From: Balaenoptera acutorostrata
Taxonomy: Eukaryota > Chordata > Mammalia > Artiodactyla > Balaenopteridae
Direction of reading: 5' to 3'
Length of the DNA stretch: 64,000 nucleotides
NCBI RefSeq assembly: GCF_949987535.1
Contig: NC_080081.1
Coordinates: 67,973,603 to 68,037,602, forward strand
Position numbers and translations under genes: made by a program. This document shows, piece after piece, positions 43,796-55,098 of this stretch. Every line of letters starts with the position of its first letter. The stretch's first letter is position 1. The notes under the pieces were generated by a model. It was given only the letters and a program-made list of their open reading frames with translations. It made no database searches and was not told the DNA's origin.

Positions 43796-46389
43796 ACACC
43801 AGCTGTAATAAAACCAATTGTGTGTTGATATACTTTTAACTTGGTTTGTGATACCTTACTGGAGAATCCCTCAAAATCTATTTATCAACTTGTGTTTGCC
43901 CTTTCCTCCCTCTCAATTACTGGAGATATTCTGACTTCCATTTCCATAAGCTTTTCACTGTCCCTACTGAAATTCCAGGCCAAAAAAAAGTGTGAGTGAG
44001 AGAGAAAGAGAAGGAGAGAGAGGGAGAGAGAAGGCTAAATAAATACTTATCCATGGTAAAGAACATATTTCTGCACCTTATTTTGTTTTCCAGCAACTGC
44101 ATTTTCCATCATATTTCCAATGTAAAATATGCAAATAATTGCAGAATACTTTTAGTTGTCATTTTAAAATCTATTGGAAAATGTGGGTATACTTTAGGAT
44201 GAGATTTTTTTCTCTTGTGTTTTTAATTTTACTTGAAAACTACTTTATTTGTATGTAGCCAATAGTTGGGGAAGGGCTAATCTATAATAGTCATTTTAAC
44301 TATTTTTCATGCCAATGAGAAACTCAAGGATTAGAAATTACTTTCCAGACATTTAGGTCATGCTGTCTCTTCATTGCTCTGCTCATGTCTCTCATTCTCA
44401 CTCCTGGGTGCATACACACCCCACCTTAAAGCAAGTTCTCAGACTCACAAGAAACCAATTTCATGAATTAAAGGAAGTCTGTCAAAGGGAAAAAAGGGGG
44501 GCAATTTTAGGTCTCTGATCCTTTTTGGATTGCAAAACCTGAGGCTTGGGATGCCTCCAGACACCTGCACCTAACCAGGAGAGCAAGAATGTGTTTTGTG
44601 GCTCTCTACTTACCTATTAATGGAACGAATATTATTATTTTTACAGAATAATTTTGACCAAAATTCACTTGGCTAAGAAATGGTAAATATAGAAAATCAA
44701 ACTACTGACATATTGTGCCTCTTTGTATACATTTTAAAAAATATATATCAGGTTATAGAGATACAGACATATACAACTTGTCTTCAAAAATAGTAGCAGA
44801 CATCCAATAGTGTTTAGTGGGAACACTGGAAAGAAGTAACAAGTAAAATACGTAATCTATGGTTTAACATAGGCTAAATTGGAGTTCATGTGTTGTATCA
44901 TTCATCAACCCTCACTCTAACACCCACACCCAAGGTACATATATGCAGTAAGTGATATACATAGGCGCTTCTGATTTGTAAGTAGAAGATGAGAAGGGAG
45001 CTTGTGGTTCGAGTCTAATACTAAGAAAGGAGAAGGTGGCAGGGGTACTATGATGTCTGTTCCCAGTAGAACTCTTGTTTTATGTTTAAGATCCTACGAT
45101 TAGTGAAGTGGGGTTCAAAAATGATTAAACTCTTTGACATGAAAGATTCTGTAAGATATCGGACCCAAGAAGAGGTTCTCTGGGACTTAAATTTTTCAAA
45201 AGTTGAGGCATGGAATTGAGGAAGAAGCCATTCTTCCCACTGCTGCCTGGAATCCTATGACATGTTGGCAACTCAAGGACTGCAGCTTGAGACACATCTG
45301 AAGATATTTTTCCTGGAGTAAACTAGTGTCCTCATAACATAAAGTGGCAATAATGAGCCTTCTCAGGGAGCAATTCTATATACATAGGAGCTAGAACATA
45401 AGAATACAAAGACTGGGTACCAAGTGACAGCTACATCTAGAGTATGGACGTTTTGAGGCAACGTCTTGGAAATATATGGAAATAACAGAGATAGATCGAG
45501 GGTGATAGTCTGAAATCCACCATTATACATATAGAGGCTAGCACATGGGCAGATATGTGATTAAATGTATACTGGGGTTTTAGAAAGCTAATAAATGAAA
45601 TCATCTTTTCCTCTTCCAACTTCAGAAATAATTGAGAGATAGAAGCAGGACTTAGGCAGGAGGAAAAAAAATACCCATTTCATTATTAATGGTTAGGGAA
45701 TGTGGCTTAGGTGTTCAGTAATCATGAGCTTCCTAATACTGGATTCCCAAATTAAACAGTCACAGGCAGTGCTGAAGGCGGTAAACCTCCTCAACAGGGG
45801 TAGAGTCTGGAATGGAAGTGCATGACAGAATGTGTGCTCTCTGTAGGAAAATCCATAGAAAAGGACATAATTAGGCTATATATGCAAAATTCCTCTTTCC
45901 AAAGTCACCAGTCACTTTGAGAGCACTGCGGGAGAGGATGGGATAAAACACCCAGGGATATCTCACTAGAGGGTGCAATAAAACACCTGTTTTACTGTCA
46001 TAGAAATTCTCCCACATGGAAAGCTGGGGCTTGTAGAAAGAATGTTCCTCCCCCATCGGCAATGTACAAGGAGCCTGAAGCTGAGCCAGTCATAAGCAGA
46101 ATATTTATGGAACAATCTACCATGGTCTGGTCTAGGCATGTGCCAACAATATGAGATAGATGCCAATAAATATCTGTCTTCTTAACTCCCAAAACTTAGT
46201 ATAGGTTGGATATATGCGCATTTCTACTCTTCTTACTTTTTCAAAGGGCTGGAGGAAGAAGTGTGCTTCCTAAACAAAATTGGTGGTAAATAAGGCCATT
46301 TAATAATCCTGCTATTACAAAGATGATTTAGAAAAAGATTTCCACTTGCCATTTAGATAGTCCATGGAGATGAGGAGGGAAGAGTGATA
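43796..46389. other. Unassigned stretch with GA-rich simple repeat
   Basis: A purine tract of GAGAGA/AGGAGAG type lies at about 43990-44035. No gene is supported. The frames at 45871-46192 on the minus strand overlap each other in three phases and show no coding bias to any one of them. Confidence 0.4.
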
Positions 46390-46625
46390 GAGATTAGATT
46401 CAGATTCAAAATGACTTTTATAAAGTGCCCACTGTATGTCAAGAACTAAACTAATACTAATACTTTCATTTAATATAATTTAGTCCTTAAAACAGACACA
46501 TTAAAAGAAGAGAAATTAAGATTCAGAAGGTTAAATAACTTGTTCAAAGAGTCATGGTAAAGAAGAAATAGAATGATATTTTCAACCAAGTGTGACCCAG
46601 ACTCATTTCATTCTGCTACACAGCA
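46390..46625 (-). repeat. MIR SINE
   Basis: 'ttttataaagtgcccactgtatgtcaagaac...tttagtccttaaaacagacacattaaaag...gaaattaagattcagaaggttaaataacttgttcaaagagtcatggtaaag' is a reverse-complement MIR, long and in order. Confidence 0.85.
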
Positions 46626-48104
46626 GACAGTATCAGTACATAGATATCAAAACAATTATAGCTTTTTAAATCTATATTTTTGGGACAAAACTAAAAAACC
46701 TATGCAATTTTGAATGATACTATTAGGTAAATTAATCTACCTGATATCTTAACAGTTCTTCTAAAAGCAATTTTAAATGATTTTTTAAAATATTAAAAGC
46801 ATCTTTTCTGGGAAAAATTTAAAGGATCAACAGCCACATGACTAGTATATTGGTAAATGGTCTTCATTCCCCCTTCAAATCATTGTTCATATATCCTTCA
46901 GCAAACCCAAGCCTTGGAACTTTTACTACAGTTAGGGAAATTTCCCCTTGACAATGCAGATACACAATAACCCAGTGATAACCACTCTCTTGCAGCTTTT
47001 GCACATGAGGCATTTTAAATGCTGGTGGAGATAATCTATCTCCAAACCAACATAAAATCTGAAGTGGAAGAAAACAGTCCCCCTCATTTGTTAAGTGATA
47101 GCTCAGAGAAGGAGTACAGAGTGTCCTGAAGGTATATCAGAAACTATGCAGCTTAGCCTGCTTTGATTGTTCCCAGAGTCTCCCTTGGTTGTTCTGGCAC
47201 ACTTCCTCTCAGATTTATTTTCCACTACACCACTTCCCAGACTGATTAGAAACAAATACCAATGCCAAATAAGTCTAAATATGCCTGAGGTCCTCTCAAA
47301 CAGCTTGGCACCTCCTGCTGCTTTCATTGGCAATTCCATGATGGGGTTTTCTAGAGAAGTTTTCATTTAAACTCAGCTAACGCAATAATTTCAAATTTTG
47401 ATTGATTCATTTTCAAAAGTATTTCTACTTTTCTATTTGGAAAGACCAAGTTATACCCTTGGTTAAGAGAGAGAGAGATTTAACATAGACTTAGCCTTAA
47501 ACATAAGTGGAATAAGCAATGATCTGAATAATTTGAGAGATACCGCAGAAATCTAAATTATCTCAATATTTTTTGCCCCACTTACTTTTCTTGGCACTTC
47601 CTACCTTTTTATCTACCTTACTTGATATATTCACTTTTCAAGTCCCTCGTTTGAGCTGGAAAACTAAAGCAATTATCTCTGGAAGGCTGGGCTGGTAAAT
47701 ACATATTACCTAGGAAGAGGAAATGGGGGAAGGTTGTATTGGAAGGGGGGGGTCCATCTCTCATTGAAGAATAAAGGAGAACTGCTTTATGGGGCTGGCC
47801 ATTTTTCATCTTTAGTAGCAGAGATTGATGAGAAGCTATGCATGTTGCACAGAAATAGTGAAAAATTATCTCATGTCTGTTACTTTGTGACCAAGGGCAG
47901 ATCAATTTTAATATCTCAAACTCAATGTATGTTATCATAAAGTTCAGAGTAATTCCTGGAAATGGTTAATTCAACAGTATGTAAACAATATGTAAACTGA
48001 AAAAAAAAAGCCATATTGTTTTCCTTATATCAATTTAATCATCTGAAAGATGTGATAGCTCTAAAAATAACACATCCAGACTATTAAAAAAAAAAAAAAA
48101 GTCT
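46626..48104. other. Unassigned stretch
   Basis: No gene recognised. Frames at 47103-47366 (-) and 47618-47938 (-) have no known features. At about 48079-48106 an A run is bracketed by CCAGAC and GTCTGG, a 6-bp inverted repeat of unknown meaning. Confidence 0.4.
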
Positions 48105-48647
48105 GGTGAAGAGCACTTCCCAAATGACAGAGTAAGGATCTCAAAAAATCTGCTCTTCTATAAAAGTAATAAGAACATTGTCAACATTTTTTAAAATCAA
48201 CATTTTCAGAACTCTGGAAATTAACTGAAAGCTTGCAACAATACGAGAAGAATTTATTCAAGGAAAAACACTGAATATCAGGAGGAACAGTAGGCTTTTT
48301 AGCATTTTAACTCACACTATTCCCATTCTCCTCTCCCCATTTTCACAGTAGCCATAAAAACCAACAGACTCACAATTATAGTAGCTGTGAAAACCATAAA
48401 CCTAGCAGGCACTGGAGGGGGAAAAATAGGTTTGGATCTTCTTTTAAAAATCCCTATTCCTAGAGATTTGTTACTATTTGACCTGGCTATTAGCTCCCTA
48501 GAAGCCCTCACTTGCGAGACTCATCTTTATTTGGTATAACTCAGAGCTTACTGACTGTAAATAGGCTTTCCCCAGGGCATTTATTGACAACAATCAGCAG
48601 CAATTGTTTAATATCACGGTTGACTAAGGTAGGGAAAATAGGGCAAA

Positions 48648-49260
48648 TGAGGGGCTGACCAAAAAAATTAAAAGAAAAAAATGGGGAATAAGATATCTAT
48701 AGTAGGCTGTGAAAAGGTCTGACATTATCTGGGAATTTAGAAGGCCACATGAATATGCAGGTGTATTTTTTATATTTTTAATTTTCTGTATATTATGATG
48801 TTTTGACATTGTAAGAATCTTTCTGTCTGGGGAGAGACTGCTCCTCCTGGGACTAGCCAATTCTTGGATATAGTAAAGGATTGGGAGGGAGCATGCCTTT
48901 GATGTGCAAACTAACCAGTCCAGACCTATATATCCTCTATCTGGCATGTGCAGCTCAAGGAGGCCTTAATCATCCCAGGGCCAGGTACTGGCAGCAAGAG
49001 ACCATCTCTATAGGCCAAAATTCACTGGAGTTATTTAAACTACTCAATCCTAGGCTATTTACCCTGGCCTGTCTTGCCTTTCCATAGAAAACCCCAGTAA
49101 AGGCTCTGACCTAGACTTTCCCCTCACTTCTGAATTCTGTCTCCTGACCAAAACCTTGTATTCCTCACATGATCCTGTGTGGCGTTCCATGCTTCCTGTT
49201 TATAGAACTTGTGAGTACAATAAATTTTGTTTTCCTGAGACTTTCCTGTGTCCCCATTAT
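48648..49260 (+). mobile_element. Probable LTR inserted in the old L1
   Basis: This block does not resemble L1 and interrupts the old 5'UTR. It starts near TGAGGGGCTGACC and has a late ACAATAAATTTTG (polyadenylation-type signal near 49218) followed by a T-rich stretch and 'ctttcctgtgtccccattatgg', an R/U5-like order. No clear target-site duplication was found and the family is not named. Confidence 0.45.
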
Positions 49261-50715
49261 GGCCACACTTGACTGACCATCACGTAAAAGAACAGAGAAC
49301 AGCAGAGCTGTAAGCATGGCCAGGAAATATCTGAAAACTCTCACCCCAGGTTGACCTTGAGTCTCTGCACAAGCAGGAAATAAAAGCTAAGACAAGGTTG
49401 TAAACTACTGGAACACTGAAGGCATGCCCCCAACTTGCACACAAAGCCTTTCAACAAAGGAAAGGAGATGTACTGTTTCAGGGCATTTAAGGATATCTCT
49501 ATCCAATCATAACTGACTACAAAGCTAACCGAGTAGAGGCCTCAGTGGCCATGCATGACAAAGAATAGAGACTTCATAGAATTTGTTCAGGAAAGTCACT
49601 AAACAAGTAAACAGGCAGCAGCAACAGCTACAACAATAAATATTAATAACAACAAACCCTAAAGGGGGGATGTGAGCTCTAGAGTTATGTCATTATGTTA
49701 TTTAAAATGTTCAGTTTTCAGCAAAAAAGAATTATGAGACATGCAATAAATAGCTAAATATGACACATACACAGGAAAAACAGTCAATAGAAACCATCTC
49801 TTAGGAAGCCCAGGTTTTAGATTTACCAGACAAAAACTTTAAATCAACTATTACAGATAAATAAAGGAAATTATGCCTAAAGAGTTAAGTGAAAGTATGA
49901 GAAATAATATCTCACTAAATATATAATAACAATAAAAATATATAAAATATTAAAGAACTGTAGAGAAATTCTGGAATTGGAAAGTACAATATTGAACTGA
50001 AAAATTCACTAGAAGAGCACAAAAATGGATTTGAGTTGGCAGAAGAATCAATGAACATGAAGACAGGCCAACTGATTTATCCACTGTAAGGAGCAGAAAT
50101 TATAAAAAATGAAGAATAATGAAAAGACCTCAGAAGCTACTGGAATACCATCAAACATACCAACTATGCGTAACAAGAGTTCCAAAGGAAGAAAAAAGGA
50201 AAAAAAAAAAAGGAACAAAAAGAATATTTGAAGAAATAATGGCTGAAATTTCTCAAATTTGATGACAAACCTGCACATCTAAAATTAACCTGCATATCTA
50301 AATACCTCAACAAACTACAAGTAGGATAAACTCAAAGAAAACCATAGTAGATACATCATAACCAAGCTATCAAAGACAAAGACAAAGAGAGAACTTTCAA
50401 AGCAGCAAGAGTGGTGACTCATCACTTACAAGAAATATTTAATAAGAATTACAGCTGATTGCTCATCAGAAATGATGGAAGCTAGGTGGCAGTGAGATGG
50501 CATTTTCAAAGTGCTGAAAGGAAAACACTTCTAACCAAGAATGTAATATCCAGCAAAATGATCCTTTCAGAACAAAGAAAAGCTTAAGACAGTCCCACAC
50601 TAACAAAATCTGAGAGAATTTGTAGTCCTATAAGAAACAGTAAAGGAAGTCCTTCTGGTTGAGATGAAAGGACACTAGAAACAGGAATCTACACAAAAAA
50701 GTAAAAAAACCTAGC

Positions 50716-50995
50716 CAATGGGATGAAGTGAGAGAGTGGCATTGACATATATACACTACCAAATGTAAACTAGATAGCTAGTGGGAAGCAGCCTCATAGC
50801 ACAGGGAGATCAGCTCAGTGTTTTGTGACCACCTAGAGGGGTGGGATAGGGTGGGTGGGAGGGAGAAGTAAGAGGGAGAGGATATGGGGATATATATATA
50901 TATATGTATAGCTGATTCACCTTGTTATACAGCAGAAACTAACACAACAATGTAAAGCAATTACACTCCAATAAAGATGTTATAAAAAAAAAGAA
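50716..50995 (+). mobile_element. 5'-truncated L1, last 280 bp
   Basis: The body 'gggatgaagtgagagagtggc...actaccaaatgtaaactagatagctagtgggaag...aatgtaaagcaattacactccaataaagatgtt' plus an A run equals the 3'UTR of the L1 copies at 11461 and 18009. A short duplication containing CCTAGC flanks it (about 50710-50715 and 50997-51002). The older L1 reads on continuously on both sides. A (TA)n run lies at about 50889-50905. Confidence 0.9.
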
Positions 50996-52551
50996 CCCTA
51001 GCAAATTTAACTACATAAGTAAATATAAAATACAGTATAAATGTATTTTTCATTTGCAGTTCTTTTCTTCTCCTATATTTAAAAGACAACTGCATAGAGC
51101 AATAAAAAAACTGTATTAATGGACATGTAATGTTTAGAGATGTGATTTTATGATAATAATAACACAAAGAAGTGGGGGAGAAAATGGAGCTATACAAGAT
51201 CAAAGTTTGTGTATACTATTGAAATTAAGTTAGTATTACTCCAAACGAGATAGATATAAATTAAGATGTTAATTGTCATCCCTGGGGGCAAGAAGTAATA
51301 GCAGAAAAAATGATAAGAAAATTAAAATGATACAATAGAAAATATCTATATAATACAAAAGAAGACATTAACAGAGGAATAAAGAAACAAAGACATAGAC
51401 ATATAAAAAAACCAAATGGCAAAATAGCTGGTGTAAACCTTATCAGTAATTGCATTAAATGTAAATGGCTTAAACACTCAAATCAAAAGCAGAGACTGAC
51501 AAATGAATAAAAATGCATGATCCAACTATATGTAGGCCATAAGAGACATAATTTAAAGACACAAACACATTGAGAGTAAAAGGATAGGAAAAGTAAACCA
51601 TGTGACAGTAACCAAAACAGAAAAGGAATGGCTATACTCACAAAGTCCATAAAATGGACTTTAAGACAAAAATTGTTATTCATGGTAAAGGATGTTTTCT
51701 AATAACATTAAAAAAATCAACCCATCAGAAAGACATACACATATATGTGTCTAACAATACAGCCCTTCAAATACACAATGGAATTAAAGGGAAAAAATAG
51801 ATAATTCAACAATAATAGCTGGAGACCTCAATGCACAACTTCAATAATGGATAGAATTAGACAGAAGATCAATAAGGAAATAGTATCCTTAAATAACACT
51901 ATAAGCCAATTAGACCTAACAAACATCTACAGAACACTCCATCCAAAAACTAAGGAATACATGTTCTTCTCAAGTGCACACAAAACATTCTCTAGGATAT
52001 TCCTTATTCTAGGACATACAAGAGTCTTAATAAGTTTAAAAGGATTAAAATTATACAAAGTATGTTCTCCAGTCACAATAGAATGGAATTAGAAATCAAT
52101 AATAGGAAGAAATTTGGGAAATTTACAAATATGTAGAAATTAAGCAACATACTGCTAATTAATCAATGGGTTAAAGAAGAAATTACAAGAAAAAGAATCA
52201 CAAAGAAAAATAAAAACTCTGATTTAAAATTAGAAGATAATTTAAGATAAATGAAAACAAAAACACAATGTACCAAACTTATGGGATGCAGCTAAAACAG
52301 TACATAAAGAGAAATGTATAGCTTTAAAAATGTTATATTTAAAAATAAAGATCTCATTATAATAAATTTAAAAGATCTTACATCAATAGCTTAACTTTTT
52401 GCCTCAGGAAACTATAAAAAGCAGAGCAAATTAATTCAAAGCAAGCAGAAGGAAGGAAATAATAAAGACAAGAGTGGAAATAGATGAAACTGGGAGTGGA
52501 AAAACAATAGATAAAATCAGCAAAACCAAGGACAGGTTGTGCAAACCTTTT

Positions 52552-52764
52552 CTAATAGGGTGACCTGGACAGTGGGAATAACCACCCAGAGGGTACACAG
52601 AAACAGAGAGTCAGTAATACTACCTGCCAATGCCCCTGAGTAATGGTGGGGATAAGTGTAGAGGAGGAGAAAGCCATCATCATCATGGCCAAAATAGCCC
52701 TAACAGTGGATCCTGCACCCCCTCCTACAGATGTCCCAGTCGCCTCCATCTTTGACAGGAGCAA
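52552..52764 (-). pseudogene. Short open frame in env position, unassigned
   Basis: This is a 70-codon frame starting MLLSKMEATGTSVGGGAG with a hydrophobic middle (VRAILAMMMMAFSSS) and a second hydrophobic patch (WQVVLLTLCFCVPSGWLF). It lies downstream of the pol-like region, where a retroviral env signal peptide would be expected. It ends at a stop just before the junction with the old L1. No env domain is recognised, so the env reading is only positional. Confidence 0.3.
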
Positions 52765-52869
52765 GTTGACATTTAGGGAAGCATTTCACGCTTGCTGTGT
52801 CAGAGTCTAATTACAGCAATGCATCAGGTCTAGATTAACAGTTGGGTACTTGAGGTATCAGAATGTTCC

Positions 52870-54041
52870 ATAGATAGAGAAAGGTCCATTTGTTGTACTG
52901 AGTAGCACAGCAATCAGATGTTTATCTGTAAGATTGAGTGGTAGGTAACATATCCAAGGGTTCATCAAATTCAGAACAGCAGCAACTGCCTGTGACAGAC
53001 ATATCAGTGAATCTGGTGAAGCAGGAGCCACACAATCTCCCCTGTGAGAGACAGCAAAGACAGGTGACATACCTATCCCCTTCCCCTCCCTCTACCATAT
53101 CTGGGATATCTTGGATCCCAAGAAGTGCAAGTCCTACCAGCTGGGGGGACTCCTCCCCATTAACTGTGATGTTGGCAATCTGTCCAGTACCATAGACAAG
53201 GATAGCACCCTTAATCCAACCACCAGGGTAGTGAACCCAAATCTTCTGGCTTGGATTTCCTTGTGGTTCAGTAAAAATTTCTATTTTATATACAGATATC
53301 CATCTCATTGGGCTATGCAGAGCAAAAAGCAAAGGTACACTAAAGAAAATGTTGAACTCAACACCTCAAATTGATGGTCATTATTTTTTAAGTACTTATT
53401 GGAAAAAGCAAAAACCAAACAACATTCTCTGCACCTGTAGAGTAAACGAAGAAGGAAGTCACTGCCTTCCATCCCTTGCTGCTTAATAGCCAACGTGATC
53501 CCTTCAGGAAAGAGATGAACAGGGTGAAAGGCCTTTATAGGGTCCCCCATAGAGAGTGAGGTGTCAAATTACAAAACAAAGGTACACAATTGAAGGAAAT
53601 GGGTGGTCAAACAGGCAATGCAAATGAGAAGTACCTTTTATAGAAATCACAACACTGAGACCCCAGACTGCTTGCCTGAAATGTGTGATCCAGGCAGGGG
53701 TTATCTTGTCCCCACCCACCAGCCATTTAAGCCCATCCTTTAATTATGCATTAAAATGTTCCACCATGTGGCTTGGGGATTTTATGGAGCATGGAGAGTC
53801 AATCACATGCCCCATGATTGGGCCATTGATGTGTAGCTTGGGCGGAAAATCCAGAGCAAATGCAATGTGCTTAAGGAACCTAAACAGAAAATAAATATGG
53901 TCTTGTAGGGTCTGGAATATGTAGCCTGAATCATATGGGGATGGCTAGGTCAAACACCTAAAAAGTTTCAAGTGCAGTCAGGATCCATCAGAACCCTCTG
54001 AACTGGACAAGAGGCCTGATGTGACCTAGGAAACTGCCATC
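52870..54041 (-). pseudogene. Retroviral pol C-terminal region (integrase and after)
   Basis: Minus-strand frames include KDGLKWLVGGDKITPAW and HFRQAVWGLS near 53690-53760, resembling the end of the integrase core and following helix. GGPYKGLSP near 53530-53550 and a long frame (52922-53332) follow with EIFTEPQGNPSQKIWV, then HYPGGWIKGAILVYGTGQ, resembling an integrase C-terminal SH3-like or post-integrase segment. Stops break the region into at least three frames. Expected function would be joining viral DNA to the host chromosome, now lost. Confidence 0.6.
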
Positions 54042-54142
54042 AAAATCTGTGGGGTGGACCAGAGGGCAGACAGCAGAAGCAAAAAGAACTACAATCCTGC
54101 AGCCTGTGGAACGAAAACCACATTCACAGAAAGAGAGACAAA

Positions 54143-55040
54143 ATGAAAAGGCTGAGGACTATGTACCAGAATAAGGAACAAGATAAAACCCCAGGAAAAC
54201 AATTAAATGAAGTGGAGATAGGCAACCTTCCAGAAAAAGAATTCGGAATAATGATAGTGAAGATGATTCAGGACCTCGGAAAAAGAATGGAGGCAAAGGT
54301 CGAGGAGATGCAAGAAATGTTTAACAAACACCTAGAAGAATTAAAAAACAAACAGAGATGAACAATACAATAGCTGAAATGAAAAATACACTAGAAGGAA
54401 TCAATAGCAGAATAACTGAGGTAGAAGAACGGTTAAGTGACCTGGAAGACAGAATGGTGCAATTCACTGCTGTGACAGAGAATAAACAAAAAAGAATGAG
54501 AAGAAATGAAGACAGCCTAAGAGACCTCTGGGAAAACATTAAACGCACCAACATTCACCTCATAGGGGTCCCACAAGGAGAAGAGAGAGAGAAAGGACGT
54601 GAGAAAATATTTGAAGAGATTATAGTCGAAAACTTCCCCTAACATGGGAAAGAAAATAGCCACCCAAGTCGAGGAATCACAGAGAGTCCAAGGCAGGAGA
54701 AACCCAAGGAGAAACACGCTGAGACAGACAGTAATCAAATTGACAAAAATTAAAAACAAAGAAAAATTATTAAAAGCAACAAGGGAAAAATGACAAACAT
54801 ACAAGGGAACTCCCAAAAGGTTAACAGTTGATTTCTCAGCAGAAACTCTACAAGCCAGAAGGGAGTGGCACGATGTATTTAAAGTGATAAAAGGGAAGAA
54901 CCTACAACCAAGATTACACTACCTAGCAAGGATCTCATTCAGATTCGACAGAGAAATCAAAAGCTTCACAGATAAGCAAAAGCTAAGAGAATTCAGCACC
55001 ACCAAACCAGCTCTACAACAAATGCTAAGGAACGTCTCTA
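54143..55040 (+). pseudogene. L1 ORF1p gene, disrupted by frameshifts
   Basis: The start MKRLRTMYQNKEQDK is followed by 72 open codons. Loss of one ACAA unit near 54345-54355 (AAACAAACAGAG against AAACAAACAAACAGAG) shifts the frame to a stop at 54359. The next part (54358-54642, NSRITEVEERLSDLEDRM, NIHLIGVPQGEE) is read in another frame. An extra C in AACTTCCCCTAAC near 54637 breaks it again. The end LREFSTTKPALQQMLRN is at about 54985-55040. Coiled-coil and RRM-like parts are recognisable. Confidence 0.92.
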
Positions 55041-55098
55041 AGTGGGAAACACAAGAGAAGAAAAGGACCAAAAAAACACACCCAAAAGAATTAAGAAA

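Larger units (their letters stand above)
48105..52545 (+). pseudogene. Old L1 (L1M-type), 5'UTR to ORF2 endonuclease, interrupted twice
   Basis: It begins with a worn 5' end ('tcccaaatgacagagtaaggatctc'). ORF1-type sequence (about 49850-50700: 'ctgaaatttctcaaatttgatgacaaacctgcacatct', 'cagcaagagtggtgactcatcacttacaag', 'gctgaaaggaaaacac', 'ggttgagatgaaaggacactag') and the spacer follow. It then enters ORF2 endonuclease (IINGDLN-like at about 51820; QKINKEIVSLNNTISQLDLTNIYRTLHPKTKEY, open frame 51847-52092). It ends near 52545 at the junction with the retrovirus. An LTR-like block (about 48648-49260) and a young L1 3' end (50716-50995) lie inside. All reading frames are broken. Confidence 0.75.

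Noticed and set aside
45871..46192. Three overlapping minus-strand frames as an exon cluster
   Set aside because: Frames in all three phases are open over the same bases, with no splice signals that favour one.
53111..53374. Plus-strand frames over 52938-53374
   Set aside because: The minus strand carries the pol-like frame (HYPGGWIKGAILVYGTGQ), consistent in strand and order with RT at 59074-60020.
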